From the NCBI GenBank assembly GCA_027486655.1, contig JAIXOR010000004.1:146722-210721 (forward strand): a DNA stretch of 64,000 nucleotides. Direction: 5' to 3'. Source of the stretch: Verrucomicrobiaceae bacterium (GTDB lineage Bacteria; Verrucomicrobiota; Verrucomicrobiia; Verrucomicrobiales; Akkermansiaceae). The notes beneath the pieces are model-generated. The model did no database searches. It had not been told where the DNA came from and worked only from the letters and a program-made list of their open reading frames with translations. The translations under genes and the position numbers were made by a program. Of the stretch, positions 19,460-29,257 are shown one piece after another (the stretch's first letter is position 1; every line of letters starts with the position of its first letter).

Positions 19460-20944
19460 ATGAAGTTTCCTTTCCAACGTCTGTCCGCCCTTTCCGGATG
19501 CCTTCTCATCGCCGCGGCCACCTCAACGACAAGGGCCGCGGAGGCTCAGGGGACTCCCAACATCGTGGTCATCCTCGCCGACGACGTGGGGTGGGGGGAC
19601 CCGGGCTGCTATGGCGCGACCAAGGTGAAGACTCCTCACATCGACCGGCTTGCCAGGGAGGGTCGGCGCTTTGTCGACGGGCATGCTTCCGCGGCGGTTT
19701 GCACTCCCACCCGCTACTCGTTGTTGACGGGCCAGTATTCGTGGCGTCGGAAAGCCGCTGGACTCGACCGCGGCGTATCCAACGGGGCATCGCCCTTGTT
19801 GATTCCCACCGATCTGCCGAACGCCCCTTCGTTGCTGAAGGGGGCGGGTTATCGGACGGCGGTGATCGGCAAGTGGCATCTTGGATTCGGTAACTCCAGG
19901 CCGGATTACAACGGTGAGCTCTCTCCCGGTCCGCTGGAAATCGGTTTTCACGAATTCTTCGGACTGCCGGCCACCAATGACCGGATTCCCACGGTTTTCA
20001 TCCGCGATCACCGCGTCGTGGGGCTCGATCCCGCGGATCCGATCGACTACGCCTACGACAAGGAAGCCGCCCTCAAACGTGGATTGAGCTCCTTTGCCGC
20101 TGGCAGGAACCGGATCGGCTGGGGAAAAGGCGGGCGCGCTGCGTGGTGGAAGGATACCGAGATTTCGGACACCTTCACGAACGAGTCCGTGGCCTTCATC
20201 GAGCGGAACAAGGAGCGCCGCTTCTTCCTGCTGTTTACTCCGCACGGAGTTCATGCACCGACGATCTGCCACCCGAGGTTTTCCGGATCGAGCGGGCAGG
20301 GCAATCGGGCGGACATGCTGCACGAGCTCGACGATTCGATCGGCCGGATCCTCGGCGCGCTCGACCGCCACGGCCTGGCCTCGAACACACTGGTCGTCTT
20401 CAGCAGTGACAACGGGGCGTATCTCAACGACGAGTCCGGGCACCGTCCCACAGGCCCCTTCCGCGGGATCAAATCGCAATTGTGGGAGGGCGGTCACCGG
20501 GTTCCCTTCCTGTGCCGCTGGCCGGCGAAGATCACTCCGGGGGTCTCCGAGGACCTGGTGTCCACTCTCGATATTCCGGCCACGATTTGTGCTGCCGCCG
20601 GGGTGAAAGTGCCGGAGAATGCGCTTCCGGACAGCTTCAACCTGCTGCCCCCGCTGCTCGGCGACGCGTCCGCGCCCAAGCGGGACTCGCTGGTGGTGAT
20701 GAGCGGCATGGGGGCTCTCGCCATCCGCAGCGGCAGCTTGAAATACCTCCCGGATCTGTCCAAGGCCCATGGCTGGCAGGGCGGGGGAAAGGCCGCAAAG
20801 AAGGCCAAAGGTGCGGCCCTGTTCGATCTGGCGAAGGACCCGGGCGAAAAAAACAACCTGCTGCCGGAGCGGAAGGATGATGCGGAGCGGCTTGCGGCCT
20901 TGCTTGAGAGCGCCCGGTCCCGGTCGGTCACCCGGCCGCGTTGA
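19460..20944 (+). CDS. Secreted sulfatase (arylsulfatase A family)
   Basis: 494 residues with a signal peptide (residues 1-26). It hydrolyses sulfate esters, probably on sulfated polysaccharides, in the periplasm or outside. The metal-binding NIVVILADDVGWGDPGCYG (34-52) precedes the formylglycine site Cys81-Thr-Pro-Thr-Arg85. GKWHLGFG and the late SSDNGAYLNDESGH supply further active-site residues. The C-terminal half is typical of the S1 sulfatase family. The formylglycine-generating enzyme is not in the window. The gene stands alone, with 290 bases of unassigned sequence to the next gene. Confidence 0.93.
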   Translation: MKFPFQRLSALSGCLLIAAATSTTRAAEAQGTPNIVVILADDVGWGDPGCYGATKVKTPHIDRLAREGRRFVDGHASAAVCTPTRYSLLTGQYSWRRKAAGLDRGVSNGASPLLIPTDLPNAPSLLKGAGYRTAVIGKWHLGFGNSRPDYNGELSPGPLEIGFHEFFGLPATNDRIPTVFIRDHRVVGLDPADPIDYAYDKEAALKRGLSSFAAGRNRIGWGKGGRAAWWKDTEISDTFTNESVAFIERNKERRFFLLFTPHGVHAPTICHPRFSGSSGQGNRADMLHELDDSIGRILGALDRHGLASNTLVVFSSDNGAYLNDESGHRPTGPFRGIKSQLWEGGHRVPFLCRWPAKITPGVSEDLVSTLDIPATICAAAGVKVPENALPDSFNLLPPLLGDASAPKRDSLVVMSGMGALAIRSGSLKYLPDLSKAHGWQGGGKAAKKAKGAALFDLAKDPGEKNNLLPERKDDAERLAALLESARSRSVTRPR

Positions 20945-21234
20945 ACGGCTTTCCGGGCGCGGTTTTGTCGGGAAAATATGGGTGCAGTTGTCACCCGGTC
21001 GGCGGTTTTTGCCTTGCTGTGAATCACGCGATCGCGGAGGATCCCGGACGTTCCTGATCTGCTTCTCCCCCCCTTTGCCGAATGGTCCCCCGTCCTCCCT
21101 GATTGATTCGCGTTTTCCGCGTTGCCGACCGGTGCCTTGTGCCTCTCATGCTGCCTTGAATCCGGTGTCCTCCCCTCATCGCCCGTCGCGCCTGGCCCGC
21201 GGCGGATGTTTTTGGTTCCGGCCTCCCTCCCTTG

Positions 21235-24200
21235 ATGCCTCCCCCCGACCGCCGTCCGAGATCCCTGCCGCAGGCTTTGGCCATTGCGGTCTGCGGCTTT
21301 CTCGCTTCGGCAATCGGCTGGGCGGCACCTCCCACCGGCATCGATCTCAGCTCGCATTCCGTCCCGGAGGGGCTACCGCCGGACTCCTTGGTTGCCACCA
21401 TTTCCGCCATCGATGCAGACGCCGGGGATACCCACTATTTTTCGCTGGTTCCCGGCCCGGGGGACACGAACAACGGCGGCTTCCTCATCCTGGGAAACCA
21501 GTTGTATCTGATTTACGGGGTCGAGCACGATTTCGAATCCGGTCCCTATCAGGTTTCCATCCGGCTCCGCGTGGTGGACTCCACATCGCAGATCCATGAG
21601 CAGGTGCACCTCATCCAAGTGGTGGACGACCGCGACGAAGACGCGGACCGCGACGGACTGACCGAGGCGCAGGAAGAGGATCTTCATGGCACCAGCGATG
21701 TGATCTTCGACGGCGATGGCGACGGCGTGGGCGACGGTGCGGAAGTGGCGGCGGGAAGCTCCCCGCTCCATGCAACGCAGTGGCCGTCCACCGCCATTGT
21801 CAGCTGGGGTAGCAGCGAGGATGGCACACGCTCGGTCCCAGCCGGCTCCGGATTCATCGGGATATCATCGGCCCAGAATCACAACCTCGCGCTGCGCAGT
21901 GATGGATCGGTGCTCGCCTGGGGCGGCGCGAATTCCTTCGGCCAGAGTCAGGTCCCCTCGGGGCTCGGTCCAGTCAGCGCCGTGGCCGCCGGCGGTGATG
22001 GCTGGCTGGCCGACAGCTCGATGAGCGTGGCTTTGAAACAGGATGGCAGTCTCGCCACCTGGGGATTCAACGATGATGGAAAAATCGTGGTGCCCCCCGG
22101 CTTGGACAACGTCGTTGCCATTTCCGCGGGACGCTCGCACGGGCTGGCTCTCCAGGCGGATGGCACCGTCACCGAGTGGGGATACAACCCGTTTCTCGGC
22201 AAACCGATGCCGGTGGGGCTCGACGATGGAATCGCCATCTCCGCGGGGGGCTATCACTCGATGGCATTGCGCTACGACGGCTCGGTCCATGTCTGGGGAA
22301 GCTTGTTTGACGGCGAGCAATGGGTGCCTGCGTCCTCGCCCGTGGGACTCACCGATGTGGTGGCGATCTCGGCCGGGCGATTCCATTGCCTTGCCCTTCG
22401 CGAGGACGGCACGGTGGTCGCATGGGGATTTGGTTCCCATGGCCAGACCATGGTCCCTTCCGGACTGCAGGATGTGGTGGCGATTGCAGCCGGTGGATTC
22501 CACAGCCTCGCCCTGAAGCAGGATGGCTCGGTGGTCGCCTGGGGAATGAACGACCGCGGGCAATGCTCGGTGCCACCGGCCGCATCCACCGGTGTGAGGC
22601 GCATCTCCGCAGGGATCTTCCACAGTCTCGCCGTGCTTCAGGATGTGGGCTATCCCGCCATCACCAGTGGTTCCCGGGTCTCCGGTGCGCCCGGGCTGCC
22701 TTTGTCCCATGCCGTGACGGTGGCGCATGCCCAGCCGACGCTCTATCAGGCTGTGGGGCTTCCCCAAGGGCTCGCGATCGATCCCCAGACCGGCGTGATT
22801 TCCGGGGTGCCTGTCGGTCCTCATCGCACCGCGGCCCGGATAGAGGTCAAGACCGATCAAGGAACCCTCACCCAAACCCTTTGGTTCCGGATTTACGAAG
22901 GTTCGTCACCGGTCTCGGTTTCGATTGATCCCGCGTTTGTCACCGAAAACCTGATTGCGGATTCCGCGGTTGGACAGCTCACGGTTGTGGACCCGGACCT
23001 TGGAGATGTGCACAGCTTTGAACTCATCGACGGCCCCGGGGCCGAGGACAACGGGCGGTTCCGGATCTTCGGCAGTCATTTGATCCTCAATCAAACGATG
23101 GATCGCGACTTCGAAGCCGACAGCTCCGGCTTTTCCATCCGGGTGCGTGCCAGGGATGCCTCACTCAATCCCGTGGAGGCGGTGATCGCGCTCCAGTTCG
23201 TGGACGATCGAAACGAAGACCTCGACGGCGACGGCCTGAGCGAAGCCGCGGAAGAGGATCTCTATCAGACGTCGGATCTTCTTTACGACACGGATGGCGA
23301 CGGCTTTGGCGACCGTTTCGAAGTCGAGCGGGGATGGAATCCGGACGATTCATCCAGTGTTCCCAACGGGCGCATGCTTTTGAATCTCGGCGCGTCCGAC
23401 CAAGGCCGATCCACCCAACCTTCCGGCGTGGCGGACTTGATTGATGTTTCCGCAGGGGCCGCTCACAGCATCGCCGTGACCTCGGCGGGCGATGTGTTGG
23501 CCTGGGGTGCGAATGGTTCCAACCAATCGCAGGTCCCTCCCGGCCTCGCCCCCGTCCTCTCTGCGGATGCGGGGGATTTTCACAACCTTGCGCTTCACGG
23601 CGATGGAAGCGTGAGTGCGTGGGGTGCGAATGAAGCCGGACAATGCACGATACCCCCGTCTCTAACAGCCGTTGCGGAGGTCTCTGCCGGCGGCGCCCAC
23701 AGCCTTGCCCTTCTGACCGATGGCAGTCTGGCAGCCTGGGGAAGCGATTCTAACGGGCAATGCCAGGTGCCGTCCGGGCTTGGTGGTTCGGTCGCCATTT
23801 CGGCGGGGGGGGCGCACAGCGTGGCTCTCCGTCAGGACGGCACCGTGGCGGCCTGGGGTTCCAACGCGCATGGTCAGTCCGCCGTGCCGTCCGGCCTTTC
23901 GCGGGTGGTTGCGGTTTCCGCGGGTGCTGCGCACACGCTTGCCTTGAAGCAGGATGGCACGGTCGTCGCCTGGGGTTCCAATCTGGCCGGGCAATGTGAG
24001 GTTCCTGATCATCTGCGCGGAGTGATCTCGATCTCGGCGGGTGCGCAACACAGCGTGGCCTTGCGGGACGATGGCTCGGTGGTCTTTTGGGGCCTTGTTC
24101 AAGGCATGTGGATCCCCGAGTGTGTGCAGGTCAGGCGGATCTCCGCCGGTGGAGGCCATAGCGCCGCCATCCGCCAAATGTCCGGCTTCCCGGACTTTGC

Positions 24201-25209
24201 CGATGTTTCGACCATCCGCGGCTGGCCGGGGCAGTTGCTATCCCGGTCGTTTGCGGTGGTGAATGCCTCCGCCTCCTCTTGTTCCGCCATGGGGCTTCCT
24301 CCGGACCTTGCACTCGACGGACCCTCCGGAGTTCTCAGTGGAACCGTCGACCCAGGAGGAAGGGGCGCAATGAGAATCCGGGTGGTTACGGATCAAGGGA
24401 GCTGGCAGCGTGTCTTCGGATGGAACACGCTGGACGGTCATCCGCCGACCGATCTCAAGCTGGTCACCAACGCCCCGCTGCCGGAGCATTCGCCCGATGG
24501 GACCGTGGCGGGTGTGCTGTCCGCAGTGGATCCGGATGCCGGCGATCTCCACGCCTTCTCGATCGTGCCGGACGCGGCTTCGCCGGATGGATTCCGCTTC
24601 CGGATCCAAGGCAACCAGGTCCTCGTCGATGGCCCCCTGGCGGCGGACTTCGACAGTGGCGATGGGCTTCTCCGAGTGCGTGTGCGGGCCGTGGACAGCG
24701 GGGGCAATCCGTATGAGAAGGCCTTCAAGATCGCCATGGCGGATGATCGTTCGGAGGATGCCGATGGCGACGGCTTCAACGAAGCGACCGAGGAGGATTT
24801 GTTAGGAACGGGCGATCTGGTGGCGGACGATTTCCGCACGGCGGATCCCGATGGCGACGGCATGCCCAGTCTGTTGGAACACGCATTCAATCTCGACCCG
24901 AAGTCGGCAGGGCCGTCCGTCCAACTGACGGCGGGTGGGGGAGACTCGGCCGGGCTTCCTGCGGTCACCATGGCAAGTGACGGAATGGGACATCGCCGGT
25001 TGCGCATCGAGTTCATCCGCCGCATCGGCACCGCGATGACCTACCAGCCGGAGTTTTCCTCATCGCCTGATTCCCCGGTGTGGACCCCGGCGGGCGCAGC
25101 GATGCAAACGGCACCCATCGACGCCGTTTGGGAGCGCTGCACGGTGGAAGACACGGAGAACACCGCCACCCATTCGCGTCGTTTCGCCCGGGTGGTGGTG
25201 TCGTGGTGA
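21235..25209 (+). CDS. Large secreted protein with two seven-repeat RCC1-type propellers and cadherin-like domains
   Basis: 1324 residues with an N-terminal signal segment (about 12-31). The order repeats: a cadherin-like domain ending in an acidic Ca-binding run (DADRDGLTEAQEEDL), seven RCC1/ATS1-like repeats with the H-x-LAL / DGSV-WG rhythm (about 185-475), a putative-Ig domain, a second cadherin-like domain and Ca run, seven more RCC1 repeats (about 705-985), a second Ig-like domain, and a third cadherin-like domain. Each set of seven should close one beta-propeller. No catalytic motif is seen, so it is probably an adhesive or binding surface protein. A TTG at 21232 directly precedes the chosen ATG. 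Confidence 0.88.
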   Translation: MPPPDRRPRSLPQALAIAVCGFLASAIGWAAPPTGIDLSSHSVPEGLPPDSLVATISAIDADAGDTHYFSLVPGPGDTNNGGFLILGNQLYLIYGVEHDFESGPYQVSIRLRVVDSTSQIHEQVHLIQVVDDRDEDADRDGLTEAQEEDLHGTSDVIFDGDGDGVGDGAEVAAGSSPLHATQWPSTAIVSWGSSEDGTRSVPAGSGFIGISSAQNHNLALRSDGSVLAWGGANSFGQSQVPSGLGPVSAVAAGGDGWLADSSMSVALKQDGSLATWGFNDDGKIVVPPGLDNVVAISAGRSHGLALQADGTVTEWGYNPFLGKPMPVGLDDGIAISAGGYHSMALRYDGSVHVWGSLFDGEQWVPASSPVGLTDVVAISAGRFHCLALREDGTVVAWGFGSHGQTMVPSGLQDVVAIAAGGFHSLALKQDGSVVAWGMNDRGQCSVPPAASTGVRRISAGIFHSLAVLQDVGYPAITSGSRVSGAPGLPLSHAVTVAHAQPTLYQAVGLPQGLAIDPQTGVISGVPVGPHRTAARIEVKTDQGTLTQTLWFRIYEGSSPVSVSIDPAFVTENLIADSAVGQLTVVDPDLGDVHSFELIDGPGAEDNGRFRIFGSHLILNQTMDRDFEADSSGFSIRVRARDASLNPVEAVIALQFVDDRNEDLDGDGLSEAAEEDLYQTSDLLYDTDGDGFGDRFEVERGWNPDDSSSVPNGRMLLNLGASDQGRSTQPSGVADLIDVSAGAAHSIAVTSAGDVLAWGANGSNQSQVPPGLAPVLSADAGDFHNLALHGDGSVSAWGANEAGQCTIPPSLTAVAEVSAGGAHSLALLTDGSLAAWGSDSNGQCQVPSGLGGSVAISAGGAHSVALRQDGTVAAWGSNAHGQSAVPSGLSRVVAVSAGAAHTLALKQDGTVVAWGSNLAGQCEVPDHLRGVISISAGAQHSVALRDDGSVVFWGLVQGMWIPECVQVRRISAGGGHSAAIRQMSGFPDFADVSTIRGWPGQLLSRSFAVVNASASSCSAMGLPPDLALDGPSGVLSGTVDPGGRGAMRIRVVTDQGSWQRVFGWNTLDGHPPTDLKLVTNAPLPEHSPDGTVAGVLSAVDPDAGDLHAFSIVPDAASPDGFRFRIQGNQVLVDGPLAADFDSGDGLLRVRVRAVDSGGNPYEKAFKIAMADDRSEDADGDGFNEATEEDLLGTGDLVADDFRTADPDGDGMPSLLEHAFNLDPKSAGPSVQLTAGGGDSAGLPAVTMASDGMGHRRLRIEFIRRIGTAMTYQPEFSSSPDSPVWTPAGAAMQTAPIDAVWERCTVEDTENTATHSRRFARVVVSW

Positions 25210-25222
25210 AGGAATCCCGGGT

Positions 25223-26287
25223 TCAACCGAGGACGTCGTTCATCGCGTCGATCAGCTCCTGCATCGTTTCCGGGGTCTCATTGCCCATGTTCGAGATGCG
25301 GAAGGTGAGGCCTTTGATCTTGCCGTAGCCGCCGTTGATGACGAACCCGTGTTTCGCCTTGAGCGTCTTGATGAAGGCGGACTGATCCCAGCCGGCGGGT
25401 GTATGGAAGCAGGTCAGCGATACCGACTGATTGCCTTCCGGGGCGAAGTTCTTGAAATCGTGGCGCTTGCCCCACTCGTGGATCATCGCGTTGTTCGCCT
25501 TGTGGCGAGCATAACGATTCGCCACTCCCTCAGCGGCGATCACACCGAGGATGTGCTGAAGACCGAAAATCAGCGAGATGGCCGGAGTGGACGGGGTGTT
25601 GTTCTTCTCGCCATTCTTCACGAACTCGACGAAGTCAAAGTAGTAGCCGCGGTTGGGCATGGCTTTGGCGCGCTCGACAGCCGCTTCGGAAAGAGAGAAC
25701 ACCGTGAGACCCGGAGGCAGTGCGAGGGCCTTCTGCACACCCGCGAGCAGCACGTCGACGCCGAGGGCATCCATCTCGATCGGCACGGCGGAGAACGAGG
25801 ACACCGAGTCCACCACAAGCAGCACGCCTGGGAACGACTTCACCACCTTGGCGATGCCTTCAAGGTCGTTCATGACGCCGGTGGAGGTCTCGTTGTGAAT
25901 GAGGGTGACAAGATCGAAGCCACCCTCCTCCAGTTTGGCTTTCACGGCCTCCGGAGAGATCGCCTCGCCCCACTCGACCTGGACCTTGTCCGCCTCGAGT
26001 CCCATGGACTTGGCGACGCTGAACCATTTGTCGGAGAAGGCGCCGCAGCAGAGGTTGAGGACCTTCTTTGCGCAAAGGTTTTGCAAGGCGGCTTCCATGA
26101 CGCCCCACGCCGAGTTGGTGGCGAGGTAGAACGGGCGGGTCGTGCCGGCGAGCTCCTGGAGCACCGGCTGGGTGGAGGCATAGAGTGCTTCGAACTCCGC
26201 TCCACGGTGGCCGATCATCGGCCGGCTCATGGCGGCGAAGGTGTCGGGTGAAACGTCGATGGGTCCGGGAATGAACAGTTTGGCCAT
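25223..26287 (-). CDS. Class V PLP-dependent aminotransferase (alanine-glyoxylate / serine-pyruvate type)
   Basis: 354 residues. A fold-type I, class V aminotransferase: FIPGPIDVSPDTFAAMSRPMIGHRG is the family opening, VVDSVSSFSAVPIEMD holds the PLP-binding Asp, and the Schiff-base Lys is in AGVQKALALPPGL. Substrate cannot be settled from sequence. Alanine-glyoxylate, serine-pyruvate or serine-synthesis activity are the usual ones. It is the last gene of the dapF-dapA-aminotransferase array, 13 bases after dapA. It is not of the DapL type, which is class I, so a direct lysine role is unproven. Confidence 0.85.
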   Translation of the reverse strand: MAKLFIPGPIDVSPDTFAAMSRPMIGHRGAEFEALYASTQPVLQELAGTTRPFYLATNSAWGVMEAALQNLCAKKVLNLCCGAFSDKWFSVAKSMGLEADKVQVEWGEAISPEAVKAKLEEGGFDLVTLIHNETSTGVMNDLEGIAKVVKSFPGVLLVVDSVSSFSAVPIEMDALGVDVLLAGVQKALALPPGLTVFSLSEAAVERAKAMPNRGYYFDFVEFVKNGEKNNTPSTPAISLIFGLQHILGVIAAEGVANRYARHKANNAMIHEWGKRHDFKNFAPEGNQSVSLTCFHTPAGWDQSAFIKTLKAKHGFVINGGYGKIKGLTFRISNMGNETPETMQELIDAMNDVLG

Positions 26288-26300
26288 GGAATGGGGTGGT

Positions 26301-27182
26301 TTAGAGGAGGTTGTAGGACTCGAGAAGGGAATGGAGCTTGGCGGTGTGGTCGACGCTCATGGGAACAAGAGGCAGGCGGAACTCGCCGGTGCAATGACCC
26401 TGCAGCGAGACGGCGGTCTTGATCGGGACCGGGTTCACATCCAGGGACATGAGGCCGCGCATCAGTGGGTAATACTGCTTTTGGATTCTGAGGGCTTCCT
26501 CGAAGTTTCCATCGAGGCACGTGCGAACGAGCCGGGAGATCACGTCGGGAATGAGATTCGAGGCCACCGAAACCAGGCCGCAGGCCCCACAGGAAACGAA
26601 GGGCAGGGTGAGCGGATCATCGCCGCAGAGGATGCCGAAGCCGTCCGGCACGGCCTGGACGAGTTGGTTGACGCGGTCGACCGAGCCGCCGGCTTCCTTG
26701 ATCGCGACGACGTTCTTGAAGTCGGATGCGAGGCGGGCGGTGGTTTCCGGAGAAATTTCAATCACGGAGCGACCCGGCACGCTATAGAGCATGATCGGCA
26801 GGTTGGTGCATTCGGACACAGCCTTGAAATGCTGATAGAGTCCCTCCTGCGACGGCTTGTTGTAATACGGACAGACCTGGAGGGTTCCGGTGGCACCGAC
26901 TTTCTCGGCAGCCTCGGTGAGTTCGATGGCTTCGGCGGTGGCGTTTGCGCCAGTGCCGGCGACCACTTCGCAGCGGCCTGCCGCGTATTCCACGGCAAGG
27001 CGGATCACCTCGATGTGTTCCTCGGTATCAAGCGTGGGGGATTCACCGGTCGTGCCTACCGGGACGATGCCGTTCACGCCTCCCGCGATCTGGCGTTCGA
27101 TGAGGGATTGGAACGCGGGCGCATCGATGGCGCCATCGCGGAACGGGGTGATCAGGGCGGTGTAGGTGCCGGAAAAACTCAT
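26301..27182 (-). CDS. dapA: 4-hydroxy-tetrahydrodipicolinate synthase
   Basis: 293 residues. Condenses pyruvate with aspartate semialdehyde, the first committed step toward diaminopimelate and lysine. Visible family motifs are GTYTALITPFRDG, VPVGTTGESPTL, the catalytic Tyr in CPYYNKPSQEGLYQHF and the Schiff-base Lys in NVVAIKEAGGS. Length is normal. It lies between dapF (155 bases upstream) and the aminotransferase. The spacing to dapF leaves room for its own promoter. Confidence 0.96.
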   Translation of the reverse strand: MSFSGTYTALITPFRDGAIDAPAFQSLIERQIAGGVNGIVPVGTTGESPTLDTEEHIEVIRLAVEYAAGRCEVVAGTGANATAEAIELTEAAEKVGATGTLQVCPYYNKPSQEGLYQHFKAVSECTNLPIMLYSVPGRSVIEISPETTARLASDFKNVVAIKEAGGSVDRVNQLVQAVPDGFGILCGDDPLTLPFVSCGACGLVSVASNLIPDVISRLVRTCLDGNFEEALRIQKQYYPLMRGLMSLDVNPVPIKTAVSLQGHCTGEFRLPLVPMSVDHTAKLHSLLESYNLL

Positions 27183-27337
27183 GGCGGGCGGAGCATGTAC
27201 CTTCCGCGACGCAGGTCAAAGCCCGATGCGGCGATGGCGGGAAATTTTTGGGTCGGACATGAAAGCGCCGACCCCGGAGACGGGGTCGGCGATCGAAAAC
27301 CGCCGGAGCGGGGGACCTTTTGGAGCTTGGGGCGGGA

Positions 27338-28165
27338 TCAATCCCCGATGTCGATCTCGCCTTCGAACACAAAATCCGCCGGTCCGGTCAGGGTGACCTT
27401 GGCGAAGGACTGGTCGCCGGTTTTCTCGAATCCGATTTCCAGGGTGTCTCCACCGGCGACGTCCACCTTGATCGGTGAAGGTGCGCCGGTGAGGAGGTGG
27501 TGCACGAGCGCGCAGGCCACCATGCCGGTGCCGCAGGCGAGGGTCTCATCTTCGACCCCGCGTTCATAAGTGCGGATCTCGATGTGACCCGGCGAAAGCA
27601 CGGTGGCGAAATTCGCATTGGTGCCGGCGGGCGCGAAGTCCGCATGCTGGCGGATGTCGCGGCCGTGGGTGAACACATCCAGTTCTTCGAAAAACGCTCC
27701 GCCTTCCACAAACGCGACGGCGTGGGGCACGCCGGTGTTCACGAAATGGATGGTCGCGTCCAGGCCAGGGACCTTGGTCCCGGTTTCGAGCTTGAGGTCC
27801 TTGGGCTCGGACATGGCGATTCGGACGTTCTCGCCGACCATTTCCGCCGCGAGGGTGCCGGCGATGGTTTCAAAGGTCACGCGGTTTGCCAGTTTCTCAC
27901 CCAAGTGGGCGGTGAAGCGGCCGAAGCACCGCGCGCCATTGCCGCACATCTCCGCCTCGCCGCCATCCGCATTGTAATAGCGGAACCGGAAATCCGCTCC
28001 CTTTTGCGCAGGCTCCACCGCCAGAAGTCCATCCGCGCCGATGCCGCGGTGGCGGTCGCACAAGGCTTCGATGGTGTCCTTATCCAGGGAGATCGATAGG
28101 TCGCGGTTGTCGATGACGATGAAGTCATTGCCCGCGCCGTTCATTTTGTAAAAGTGCAGCAGCAT
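27338..28165 (-). CDS. dapF: Diaminopimelate epimerase
   Basis: 275 residues. Interconverts LL- and meso-diaminopimelate for cell wall and lysine. The two catalytic cysteines lie in EMCGNGARC and TLACGTGMVA, and the opening FYKMNGAGNDFIVID is conserved. ATG at 28165 gives family length; the frame is open further upstream but without conservation. It is first in the minus-strand dap array. Confidence 0.95.
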   Translation of the reverse strand: MLLHFYKMNGAGNDFIVIDNRDLSISLDKDTIEALCDRHRGIGADGLLAVEPAQKGADFRFRYYNADGGEAEMCGNGARCFGRFTAHLGEKLANRVTFETIAGTLAAEMVGENVRIAMSEPKDLKLETGTKVPGLDATIHFVNTGVPHAVAFVEGGAFFEELDVFTHGRDIRQHADFAPAGTNANFATVLSPGHIEIRTYERGVEDETLACGTGMVACALVHHLLTGAPSPIKVDVAGGDTLEIGFEKTGDQSFAKVTLTGPADFVFEGEIDIGD

Positions 28166-28531
28166 GGAGGTCTGTGGTTCGGGATCGTTGCCGGTCGGTC
28201 GCGTCTCAGGCGCCCCGCCGAGCCGTTGCGATAGCCCGGCCAGGCGGGTTCCGCAAGACCCGGCAGCAAGGAATCGCTCCGGCCGCCGCATGGGCGGCAG
28301 GACGGGCTGAGTGTGAACCCATCTTTCTGATGCTGAGGGACTTGGGGTGATTTGTTGGGGTTTGATTCACATTTTCTGATAATTCACGGGCTACCCGCGT
28401 GATGGCGTAGTTTGCTTTCAAGTAATTGATTGTGAATGGATTGTGTTGAGTTGTTTGAAGCGCTTCGGCTGGAAAATCAGGATCACTTGATGGCTCCGTG
28501 GATCGGTTCCTAGAGTTCGGCCTCCCCCCAA
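28166..28531. other. Intergenic region between dapF and the PEP-CTERM gene
   Basis: 366 bases without a credible gene. The left half is GC-rich. From about 28330 it becomes AT-rich, with ATTCAC / GTGAAT repeats and the motif CGCGTGATGGCGTAG described separately. It probably holds the promoters for dapF (minus) and the PEP-CTERM gene (plus). No terminator or structured RNA is evident. Confidence 0.6.
28391..28410. promoter_or_regulatory. Imperfect palindrome containing GATGGCGTAG, candidate regulator site
   Basis: An imperfect inverted repeat (CTACccGC ... GCGTAG) lying 122-141 bases before the PEP-CTERM start. Ten bases (GATGGCGTAG) and parts of the flanks recur in a cleaner palindrome upstream of the CAP lipoprotein gene at 37084-37098. 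A shared transcription-factor site is inferred, not shown. Confidence 0.35.
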
Positions 28532-29149
28532 ATGAAAACCACCAAGCTTCTGATCTGCGCGATCTCGATCGTGGCAGCCATTGCAGCCGCGCGGGCGTCC
28601 GCCCAAAGCCTGCCTGCCCAGCTCATCGACATTTCGCCTGGCGCGTCGGTGAACGGCACCTTCAACAACGGCGTTTCCATCGTCGACCTGTATTCCGGCG
28701 AGATGCGCTTCCAGGAATTCAACGCCTTCTGTGTCGAACCGGCGCAAGGAATCTCCTATGGAGAGTCGCTCGTCTATCAGGTGCAGGATGCGGCGTTGCT
28801 GCAGAACTCCACGCAGATCGCCAAACTGATCGGTGGCTACCTGGCCTCCGCGCGAACCGGGCAGGACGCAGCCGCCGTGCAATGGGCGATCTGGGAAATG
28901 ACCACGGAGTCCAGCGCCAGCCCATCGCTGCTCGATGGCAACGTGCGGATCACCGTTCCCGCGAGCGAGCCGATCGCCACCTTGGGGAACCAGTATCTTG
29001 CCAACATCGACACCTTTTCACCCGCCTCGATCAGCTACCTGACGAATGGCACCCGCCAGGATGTGGTGACTTGGAACCTCATTCCCGAGCCGGGTTCGTT
29101 GATGCTCGCAGGCTTCTCCGCGGTGCTTGTTTTCCGCCGCCGTCGTTGA
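28532..29149 (+). CDS. PEP-CTERM-anchored secreted protein with possible Cys-Gln thioester
   Basis: 205 residues. Signal peptide at 1-24. The C-terminus is a PEP-CTERM sorting signal: PEPGSLMLAGF, a short hydrophobic stretch, then FRRRR. In this system an exosortase cuts and attaches such proteins at the cell envelope. Residues 64-70 (NAFCVEP, Cys67) and 115-122 (AVQWAIWE, Gln117) match the Cys and Gln pattern of thioester (TQXA-like) adhesion domains, where the two side chains form a reactive internal bond. That reading is inference from the motifs. No exosortase gene is in the window. It is followed by another exported protein in the same direction. Confidence 0.85.
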   Translation: MKTTKLLICAISIVAAIAAARASAQSLPAQLIDISPGASVNGTFNNGVSIVDLYSGEMRFQEFNAFCVEPAQGISYGESLVYQVQDAALLQNSTQIAKLIGGYLASARTGQDAAAVQWAIWEMTTESSASPSLLDGNVRITVPASEPIATLGNQYLANIDTFSPASISYLTNGTRQDVVTWNLIPEPGSLMLAGFSAVLVFRRRR

Positions 29150-29257
29150 TGGGAGGGCGGCCGGAGGGGCTGACCTTTGGCTTGCGCGTTCGGCAGATCC
29201 GTTCAAATCTCCGCCATCCCGGGCGTTTGTCCGAGGTTGTTGGAATCGGATCATTTC

